Assembly: GCA_020845955.1 (NCBI GenBank)
Contig: JADLEU010000311.1
Location: 1 to 42,867, forward strand
Direction: 5' to 3'
DNA length: 42,867 nt
DNA from: Anaerolineales bacterium
GTDB lineage: Bacteria > Chloroflexota > Anaerolineae > Anaerolineales > UBA6663
Shown: positions 1 through 8,500 of the stretch, one piece after another
Layout: each line of letters starts with the position of its first letter
How positions within the stretch are numbered: the stretch's first letter is position 1
The notes under the pieces: generated by a model
The model's database searches: none
Seen by the model: only the letters and a program-made list of their open reading frames with translations
What the model was told of the DNA's origin: nothing
Position numbers and translations under genes: made by a program

Positions 1-3000
1 AGGCCCATCTTCTCAGCCAGGTACGGGGCCATGACCGCGATCGTCGGATAGTTCCAAGCCAGGGTGGCCGAAAGCTGCAGGCCCAGCCCCCGCTCGAAGC
101 GGTTGCGTAGCTCAATGGCGGTGAACGAGTCGATGCCCAGGCTGCCCAAGGGTGTTTCCAGGTCAATCGACGCTGGCTCAATCCGCAGGACGCTGGCCAC
201 GAGGCCGCGGATGTGCTCCTGGAGCTTGCGCAGGCGCAGCGGCCCTGGGTCGAGTTCGAGCAATTGTGCGAAGATATCGGCGGCCGGTTCGCCAGCCTGG
301 CCGGCGCGCGCCATATGGCGCAGGAAGGGCGGCACGCCAACCAGGCGGCTGTGGCTGCGCCAGCGTTCCCAGTCCATCTTCAGCGCGGCCGCCTGGGCCA
401 GATCGGGCCGCGCCAGCAGATGTGCCAGCACGGCGAGGGCTTCCCCTGCCCGGAAGGATGCCATCCCGAAGGCGGACATGTAGGCGACGGCGCGTTGGCC
501 GCCGGGCGTGCGGGCAAAACCCAGGTCCTCCCAGAACCCCCAGTTGATGCTGAGAGCGGGCAGGCCCGAAGCCCGCCGAGCGTGCGCCAGGGCATCGAGG
601 TAAGCATTGGCGGCGGCATAGCTGCCCTGGCCGGCCGCTCCCATCAAGGCGCCCGACGAGGAGAACAGCAGGAAGAAGTCGAGCGGCTTATTCAGAAAGT
701 ATCGATGCAGGTGCCAGGCGCCGGCCGCCTTGGGGTGAGCCACTCGGCCCAGGCTCTCGGCGTCGAGCTCGACCAGCAGATGGTCCTCAATCACCGCCGC
801 ACTGTGGATGACGCCGCGAATCGCCGGCCAGCCCTCGGCGGCGTACTGATCGAGATACGCGGCCAGCGCGCCAGCATCGCCCACATCGACCGCGCCCCAG
901 TGAACCGCGGCGCCGAGCGCTTCAAGCTCCAGGACCGCGACCGCCCGGTGGCCGGCCGGCGTGCCAGGATCGAGCGATCGCCATTCCAGGCGCGGCGGCA
1001 GCGCACTGCGCCCAAGCAGGATCAACCGGCGAGCGCCCTGTCCCACGGCCCAGCGCGCTACCGCCAGAGCAATGTCGCCGAAACCGCCGGTGATCAGGTA
1101 GGCGCCGTCGGGGCGAAAGACCCGTCCGGCTGGCGCATCGACCGCACAGGGAGCAAGCCGGGCTGCCAGCCGCCGTTCGCCGCGCAGCGCGACTCGATCT
1201 TCCCCGTCGCCCGCCGCGAGATGCCCGTGCAAGTGGCGCGCGATGCCAGCCGCCTCGCCGTCTGGGTCGCAATCGATCAACCCGCCCCACAACTCATGAT
1301 GCTCTTCGGCCAGCACCTGACCGAGGCCCCATACGGTGGCCTGTTCGGGAAGAACCCGAGCCTCGCCAGCCGGCTGAGCGCCCCTGGTTACTAGCCAAAG
1401 CGGAACGACCGCCTCCGGCGCTGCTCGCTTGAGCGCCTGGACCAGGCGCAGAACTGCCGCCGCGTGGCGCGTTTGGCGCCGACCCCGATCGTCGACAACG
1501 CCTTGCGGGCCGGCTTGGCTGAGGCTCCACAGGTGGGCAATACCCCGCAGGCCTGCGACCGGGACTCTCTGAAAGAGGAGGTCGTAATCCTCGGCGCAGT
1601 CCGACCGGATGTGCCATTGGCCGCCCGCCTCGCGCGCTGAGGCAGCAGCCTGGCGGATCAGGGCAACCTGGCCGCCATCTCGGCCGATGAGGGCAGACAG
1701 CGCGTCGCCAACACCCTGGTCGTCGGCGAAGATCAGCCAGCGGCCCGATAACACGGCCGGCCGATCCGGCAGGCTGGCTGGCTCCCAACTCACCTGGTAG
1801 AGCCAGTCGGCGGCGCTCGCCGCATCCGCCGGCCTGACGATGTCGAAGCGGATGTCTTCCAACGCTAGCAGCGGCGCGCCGTCCTCGCCGAGGAGGACAG
1901 CGCGGCCAGTAATGGCCTGGTCCGCCTGCGGTGCGAGCTGGACGTGAACCCAGGCGGGCGCTACCCCACGCCGATGCCAGGTGGCGGCGCCGATAGCGGC
2001 CGGCGCATACAGCTCTCCATCTGCGCGCGACCGCTGGGCCACCAGCCAGGCAACGGCCTGTAGCGCGGGCTCGATGGCCGCAGCGGGCATGGCGCCAGCG
2101 GCTATCTCGCGCCGGTAACGCTCACCTAATCCAACACGCGCGAGGGCCTCGACGCTCTCCCACCAGATTTCGGTAACGCTCTGCAGTTCCGGCCCAAGGT
2201 CGACCCCGAGGGCCTCCAGATGCCGGTAGAAAGCCGGCCCATCGGCATGGTCGGGCAGCACTTCGCGCAGCCGGTCGATGGAGGCCTGCCACGCAGTGCC
2301 GTTGCGTTTTTCGGCGGGCACCCCGGGCCGGCCGGCGATCGAGCCGGTGGCGTGCTGCCGCCACTGGCCGGAGGCGAGACTGTAGAAGCGGAGCGCAGTT
2401 GAGCCATCGGCTTGTTGGTCGAGGACGAGCTGGCCCTGGGTCCAGGGCGCCTCATCAGCCAGGATCAGCGCCTTAGTAAAGGCGAAGTCCAACAGCTGCG
2501 CCTCCCCCAGGGCCGGCGCCGCAGCGAACGCCATCTCGGCATAAGCCGAGACAGGCAGGACCGGGCGACCGAAGAGACGATGCTGGAAGAACTGCGGCAG
2601 GAAACGCCGGTCGTAAACGCGCTCCCAGATGACCTTGCCCGGCTCGCCGGCCACTTCCAACCGCTCACCCAACGCCGCGTGAGCCGCAAGGCCGGCGTTG
2701 GCGCGGCCAGCACGTCCAGCCGGGCTGGCGAGGGCAGCCGTGTCCACCGGAAGCCAGAACCGCTCTCGCTGCCAAGCATAGGCCGGCAGGGGCACGACGT
2801 CGCCCGCTGGGTAGAGCCTGTCCCACTTCACCGGGTAGCCCAACGCGTAGAGCTGCCCCAGGCTTCCCAGCAAGGCGGCGTACCCGCCGGCATAGCGTCC
2901 TTGCGAGGCCAGAGCGGCGCCTTCCACGCTGCCATGCTGCAGAACTTCTTCGATGGCGGGACCCAACACTGGGCCTGGGCCGATCTCGAGAAAGAGATCA

Positions 3001-5507
3001 TGGCCGCTCTCGGCCAGCTTGCGCGCCGCTTCGGCAAACAAGACTGGCTGGTTGAGATGGCGCACCCAATAGTCGGCGTCGAACTGGCGGCCGTCGTCCC
3101 GATCGCCAGTCACGGTTGAGTAGAGCGGCAGCAACGCCTCGCCACGCCCCACCCGGCCGATGGCCTGGCGGAGCTGCGCATTAAGCGCCGCCATGCGCGG
3201 GCTGTGCGAAGCCACGTCGGCCACGCCCCAACCGCAGAAGACTCCGCGCGCCTGGAGTTGGTCGAAGAGCGTCTCCAGCGCGGAGGACTCCCCAGCCAGG
3301 ATCGTCGAGCGCGGACTGTTGCTGGCCGCGATACTGAGCCGGCCGCCAAATGGGGCGATGGCCGCCCGGGCCTGCTCGTACGACAACTCGATCACGCCCA
3401 TAGCGCCTTCGCCAGTGACGGCGCGCAGCAACTGCGCGCGCCGGCAGATGATACGGGCAGCGTCGTCCAGTGAGAGCACGCCAGCGACGTGTGCCGCCGC
3501 CACCTCGCCCATGCTGTGGCCGACGACCGCGTCGGGCTCCACGCCCCAGGCCCGCCAGGCCCCTGCCAGCGCAACCTGGAAGGCGAAGAGGAAGGGCTGC
3601 AGGACGTCGATGGCGTCTAGCCAGCTGCCGTCTTCGGCCCACAGCTTCTCCTCCAGCGACCAGTCGACGTATGGCCGCATGGCCGCCTGGCACGCTTCCA
3701 AGCCCGCGCGGAAGGCGTCGGACTGCGACCACAGTTCGCGCCCCATGCCCAGCCACTGCGCGCCGTGGGGAGAAAAGACAAAGACCAGTTTACGCCGCCG
3801 GATGCCCTGGCAGCGGCCGGCGGCGACACCGGCCACCTCCGGATCGGCCAGATAGGCGTCCAGGCGTTGGGCCGCTTCGCTATGGCTGGCGCCGACGACG
3901 GCGAGCCGGTGGGGATGGTGGCTGCGGCGGACGGCCGCGGTATAAGCCATGTCGGCCAGGGCGTGGGCCTGCGTCGCCGGCAGGCGCAGATGGCGGCCAA
4001 ACACGCCGGCCATCTCGCGCAAGGCGGCCTCGCTGCGAGCAGAGAGAACGAGAATGTGTGCGGGGGATGCCGCGCATTGCCTCTCGGCCACGGCCGGCTC
4101 AGCAGGCGCACGTTGCGGCGGGTCCGAAACAATGACGTGAGCGTTGGTGCCAGACCAGCCAAAGGCGCTGACACCCGCGAAACGGGGCGCGGCCGACCGC
4201 AGCCAGGCCACTGGCTGGGCGGGAATGGCGAACGGCGTGTTCTCCAGTTTGATGTGCGGGTTCAACTCGCGGAAGTGCAGGTTAGGCGGCACGACTTCGT
4301 GCTGCATCCCCAGGACGACCTTGATGATGCCGGCCACGCCCGCCGCCGCTCCGGTGTGGCCAATATTGCTCTTGACCGCGCCAAGGTAGACCGGCCGCCG
4401 TTGATGGTCATCAGCCCCCTGCTGGCTAGGCGCAAAGACCGCGCGCAAGGCGTCTGTCTCGATTGGATCGCCCAACGCGGTTCCAGTGCCGTGCAATTCG
4501 ATGAGCGACAGATCGGCCGGCTCCAGGCGGGCACTCTCCAGCGCCTTGCGGATGACGGCTTCCTGCGAGCGGCCGTTTGGAGCCGACAGGACGTTGGTGC
4601 GGCCGTCTTGGTTAACGGCTGACCCGCGAAGGAGCGCCAAAATCGGGTCACCAGCCGCCTCGGCCTCCGACAGGCGCTTGAGAACAAGCAGCCCGCAGCC
4701 CTCGCCGCTGCCAAAGCCATCGGCGCGGGCGTCGAGCGTCTTGCAGCGGCCATCAGCGGCCAACAAGCCCATGCGGCTGAAGGGCATCAGCGCCAGCGGC
4801 GACAGGATGGTGCTGACGCCGCCGGCCAGGGCGAGGTCGCATTCGCGGCTGCGCAGCGCCTGGCAGGCCAAGTGAATCGCCACCAGTGAGGAGGAGCAAG
4901 CCGTATCCAGGGTAACGCTGGGCCCCTGGAGGCCGAGCACGTAGGAGAGCCGCCCGCTGGCCACGCTGTGCGAAGTGCCGGTGCCAGAGTAGACATCCAG
5001 GCTGGCCAGGTCTCGAAACTGCAGCCAGGCATACTCGCTGTTGAGCATCCCAATGTAGACGCCAGTAGCGCTGCCGGCCAGCGATGCCGCCGGCTGCCCG
5101 GCCGCCTCCAGCGCTTCCCAGGCCACTTCCAGCAACAGGCGCTGCTGGGGGTCCATTTGGGCCGCTTCCTGAGGTGCGATGCCAAAGAATCGGGCGTCAA
5201 AACCAGCGACGTTATCCAGGAAACCGCCCCACCGAGTGCCAATCTTCCCCGGCCGGTCAGGCTGCGGATCGTAGAAGGCGCCGGCATTCCAGCGGTCGGG
5301 TGGCACCTCGGTGATCCCATCGCGACCGGTGTGCAGCAACTCCCAGAAGGCTTCGGGGGAGTTCGCGCCATTTGGGTAGCGGCAGCCCATGCCGATGATG
5401 GCGATCGGCTCGGTCTGGGCGTGCTGCAGCCCTTCCAGTTTGTTCTGCAGCTTCTCGATGGTCAGATAGACCTGCTTGAGCTGCGCAATACGATCAGGTT
5501 GTGACAT
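1..5507 (-). CDS. Type I modular PKS, KS-AT-DH-KR-ACP (partial, runs off the window start)
   Basis: One open frame starts at the ATG at 5507 and is still open at base 1, giving about 1835 residues. A short coiled-coil docking segment (residues 1-32) precedes KS, about 33-460, with active Cys204 in DTACSSS and the HGTGT and NIGH histidine motifs. AT (about 565-880) has Ser665 in GHSMGE, IDVLQ upstream and VASH ending at His768, a methylmalonyl-like signature; its FPGQGxQ loop reads FSPHGAQ. DH has His976 in HRLFGRPVLP, but the second catalytic position is Glu1146 (IEPALQ) instead of Asp. KR reads TGGFGDIA from residue 1473, losing the last Gly of GxGxxG, and keeps Tyr1630. ACP has Ser1794 in LGIDSF. 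It lies 74 nt after the previous PKS in the same operon. The domain calls are secure; the substrate and the activity of DH and KR are inferred. The C-terminus is not visible. Confidence 0.95.
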   Translation of the reverse strand, partial: MSQPDRIAQLKQVYLTIEKLQNKLEGLQHAQTEPIAIIGMGCRYPNGANSPEAFWELLHTGRDGITEVPPDRWNAGAFYDPQPDRPGKIGTRWGGFLDNVAGFDARFFGIAPQEAAQMDPQQRLLLEVAWEALEAAGQPAASLAGSATGVYIGMLNSEYAWLQFRDLASLDVYSGTGTSHSVASGRLSYVLGLQGPSVTLDTACSSSLVAIHLACQALRSRECDLALAGGVSTILSPLALMPFSRMGLLAADGRCKTLDARADGFGSGEGCGLLVLKRLSEAEAAGDPILALLRGSAVNQDGRTNVLSAPNGRSQEAVIRKALESARLEPADLSLIELHGTGTALGDPIETDALRAVFAPSQQGADDHQRRPVYLGAVKSNIGHTGAAAGVAGIIKVVLGMQHEVVPPNLHFRELNPHIKLENTPFAIPAQPVAWLRSAAPRFAGVSAFGWSGTNAHVIVSDPPQRAPAEPAVAERQCAASPAHILVLSARSEAALREMAGVFGRHLRLPATQAHALADMAYTAAVRRSHHPHRLAVVGASHSEAAQRLDAYLADPEVAGVAAGRCQGIRRRKLVFVFSPHGAQWLGMGRELWSQSDAFRAGLEACQAAMRPYVDWSLEEKLWAEDGSWLDAIDVLQPFLFAFQVALAGAWRAWGVEPDAVVGHSMGEVAAAHVAGVLSLDDAARIICRRAQLLRAVTGEGAMGVIELSYEQARAAIAPFGGRLSIAASNSPRSTILAGESSALETLFDQLQARGVFCGWGVADVASHSPRMAALNAQLRQAIGRVGRGEALLPLYSTVTGDRDDGRQFDADYWVRHLNQPVLFAEAARKLAESGHDLFLEIGPGPVLGPAIEEVLQHGSVEGAALASQGRYAGGYAALLGSLGQLYALGYPVKWDRLYPAGDVVPLPAYAWQRERFWLPVDTAALASPAGRAGRANAGLAAHAALGERLEVAGEPGKVIWERVYDRRFLPQFFQHRLFGRPVLPVSAYAEMAFAAAPALGEAQLLDFAFTKALILADEAPWTQGQLVLDQQADGSTALRFYSLASGQWRQHATGSIAGRPGVPAEKRNGTAWQASIDRLREVLPDHADGPAFYRHLEALGVDLGPELQSVTEIWWESVEALARVGLGERYRREIAAGAMPAAAIEPALQAVAWLVAQRSRADGELYAPAAIGAATWHRRGVAPAWVHVQLAPQADQAITGRAVLLGEDGAPLLALEDIRFDIVRPADAASAADWLYQVSWEPASLPDRPAVLSGRWLIFADDQGVGDALSALIGRDGGQVALIRQAAASAREAGGQWHIRSDCAEDYDLLFQRVPVAGLRGIAHLWSLSQAGPQGVVDDRGRRQTRHAAAVLRLVQALKRAAPEAVVPLWLVTRGAQPAGEARVLPEQATVWGLGQVLAEEHHELWGGLIDCDPDGEAAGIARHLHGHLAAGDGEDRVALRGERRLAARLAPCAVDAPAGRVFRPDGAYLITGGFGDIALAVARWAVGQGARRLILLGRSALPPRLEWRSLDPGTPAGHRAVAVLELEALGAAVHWGAVDVGDAGALAAYLDQYAAEGWPAIRGVIHSAAVIEDHLLVELDAESLGRVAHPKAAGAWHLHRYFLNKPLDFFLLFSSSGALMGAAGQGSYAAANAYLDALAHARRASGLPALSINWGFWEDLGFARTPGGQRAVAYMSAFGMASFRAGEALAVLAHLLARPDLAQAAALKMDWERWRSHSRLVGVPPFLRHMARAGQAGEPAADIFAQLLELDPGPLRLRKLQEHIRGLVASVLRIEPASIDLETPLGSLGIDSFTAIELRNRFERGLGLQLSATLAWNYPTIAVMAPYLAEKMG

Positions 5508-5581
5508 GAGTTCTTTCAGCGCCGAACGCGGCTGGCTGAGGGACTTGTCTCGGCCCGTCTGCCGGCCGCACGGCCACACCA

Positions 5582-8500
5582 TTACAGAGCCTTCTTCAAC
5601 CGCTCCAGCTTGTCGCCCAGCTTGTTCAATAGCTCCGTTTCCGACAGTTCGGCCAGCGGGTCGAGCGCCGGCGCCGAGGCTCGCGGCGCGGCCTGCTCGA
5701 GGCTGGCGCCAAATTCCGCCGCGAGATAGCCCGTCAACTCGGCTACGGTCGGGTAGTTCCACACCAGCGATACGGGCAGGACCAGGCCGAGCTGCTTCTC
5801 CAGCTTGTTCTTCAGCTCCATCGCCATCAGCGAATCGAAACCGAGCGAGCCAAAGGGCGTATCGGGCTCGATCTCGGCCGGCGAAAGGCGCAGCACCCCC
5901 GCGATCTCGCGGGTGAGAAAGGCTTGCAGAAAATCGCGCCGCTCGCTGGCCCGGCTGAGGCCAGCCAACTGCGCTGCCGCCGAGGCGGGCGCGACCGCCA
6001 CGGCGTTGGCCCCGGTATGTGCCTGCGCCAGATCGGCCAGGAGGGGCACGCCAATCGCGGCCGGGTAAGCTCGGAACCAGCGGCCCCAGTCGACCGCCAT
6101 GGCAATGGCCTGCGGCAACGGTGCAGCCAGCAAGCGCTCCAGCAGCTCGAAGCCCCAATCTGGCTCAATCGCCGCCATGCCCCCTGCGATGACACGCTCG
6201 GTGCTCGGCTTGCCTTGTGCTGCGCCGATGCCGGCCCACGGACCCCAGTTGACGCTCAGACCCGGCAGCCCCAGGCTCCGCCGGTAGTGCGCCAGACCAT
6301 CCAAGAAGGCGCTGGCAGCGGCGTGATTGCCTTGCCCAGGCGAGCCGAACACAGCCGCAACGGACGAAAATAGGACAAAGAAGTCCAAACTCCGCGCCTG
6401 AGTCAACTCGTGCAGATGCCAGCCTCCAAGGACTTTGGCGCGGAGCACTCGACGCAGGCGCGCCGCATCCATATTGGCAAGCAGGCTGTCATCGAGCGTG
6501 CCAGCCGAATGGATTACGCCAGCCAGGGGCGGCAGCTGCTCCAAGTGGGCCAAGGCCTTTTCCAAATCGGCCCGCTGGGCGACGTCGGCCAGCGCCTCGA
6601 TCACCTGCACCCCGCTGGCCCGCAGCTGGTCAAGGGTCAATTTCCCTTGTGGGGATGGCGCACGCCGGCCCACGAGCAGCAGGTGGCGGGCGCCGTTACC
6701 GGCCAGCCAGCGGGCCGCAGCCAGGCCCAGGCCGCCAAAGCCTCCAGTGATTAGGTAGCTGGCCTCCGACCAGACGAGTGGCGCGACCGGGGGATCACGC
6801 TCCAGCATACCGGCGGCCCATCCGCTCAGCAGCGGCCTCAACCGGGCGACGCATCGCTGGCCGCCACTCAGAACGACTTGATTCTCGGCGCTGCCGCTTA
6901 ACACCTGGTCCACCAGCGCTTTGGCTTCGCCCGCGCCGCCCACGTCGACTAAGACACAGCGTAGGTCGGCCAACTCGTTCATAATGACCCGGCCAAGGCC
7001 CCACACGGGCGACTGCCAGACCCCCTCGGCAGATTGTCGGCTGGGCGCGGAGCGCCTCGGATTGGCTTGGTCAGGCGGGCCGGATGGTTGGGCGCTTGCC
7101 TCGACGATGGCCCCCTGGGTGATCAACCACAGCCGGGGCGGCTTGGGCAATTCGCTCAAGGCCTGCGCCAGGTAAAGGACGCTGAGGCAGCCCCGCTCCA
7201 CGGCCGCCTCAACCGCCGGGCCACCCTGGCCGAGTTGAGCATCCAGGCTCCAGAAGTGCAGCACGCCTCGCAGATCCCGGTGCGCCGCCAGCGCTTCCTT
7301 CAACAAGCGGCGATAGGCTTCCGGCCGGTCGTCAACGTCAGCGCCGTCGACAAGGATCGGGAAACCGCCTCGCCGTCGCAGTTCCGCCGCCACTGCGCCA
7401 GCCACGCCCTGGCTATCCCGAAGTAGGAGCCACTGGCCGTGGGTCGGCAGAGCTGGCAGGTTGAGCGCCTGCGGCTGCCAGTGAAGCTCGTAGAGCCAGT
7501 GGGACAGCCGCCGGCTGCCCGCGCTGGTGAACCGGCCGGCGTCGATCCGGCGGGCCTGGAAGCCTGCGATGGCGGCAACCATCCGCCCAGCCTCGTCGAA
7601 GAACTCCACGTCACCCGCTATTGTCTCGCCGCCCGCATCCGGCCGGACTCGCGCGCGGCACCATCGGGCTTCCTCGCCGCGCGCGTGCCAATAGACCGAA
7701 TCGATCGCGACAGGCACAAAGATCTCGCCTGGCGCCAACGGCCGGCGGTCAAGGTCGAAAAAGGCGGCCGCGCCGATGGCCTGCAGGCCCGAATCAATCA
7801 GGCCCGGATGGAGCCGGTAATCGTCCGCTTCGTCCGGGGACATGGGCGCACGGAAACGCCCGGCCAAGGAACCATCTGCCTGGCGCCAGAGCGCTTCGAG
7901 CCGGCGGAAGCTGCCGGTGAGCCGGTACGGCTGAGCGTCGAGGGCCGCGTGGTAGTCCCCGAGCGACAAGGGATCCGAGGCGGCCAGCCAGTCTGAGATG
8001 GGCTGCGGCGCTCTCTCTTGGTCCTGGCCGGCCTCGAGCAGCGCGGTGACGTGCAACGACCATTTGTCCGCCATCGCAGCCTGCTCGGGCCGGCTGAAGA
8101 GCCGGACGGTGTAGCGGCCGGCGCCCGCCGGGTCCAGCACGGTCTGCACCGCCAGCGCTTCATCGCCAGGCAGTAGCATCGGCTCGACGAAGGACAGGCT
8201 GCGCAGCGTGACAGGCTGCGCAGCGAACGCCGTGCTCGCCACTTCCAGCACTTGGGCCACGTGCGAAGCTCCAGCGACGACGATGGCCCCTTCGACACGG
8301 TGGTCTGGCAGATAGGGCGGCGTCGCGACGTCAAAGGCGGCGCTGAACTGGAGCGCGGCCAGCGGCGACGCGACGCGCTGGCCGCGCAGGGCAACCGGGC
8401 CCGAGCTTCCGGCCGGCTGGCGCATAACGTGAGCCGGGCCGCGGCCGTTGTCAGCCTTGACCCAGTAGCGGTCGCGATCCCAGGCGTAGGTTGGCAGCGG

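Noticed and set aside
213-1394. 393-aa plus-strand open frame opposite the partial PKS
   Set aside because: It is a shadow of the KR and linker coding strand, Gln/Arg-rich with no domain pattern.
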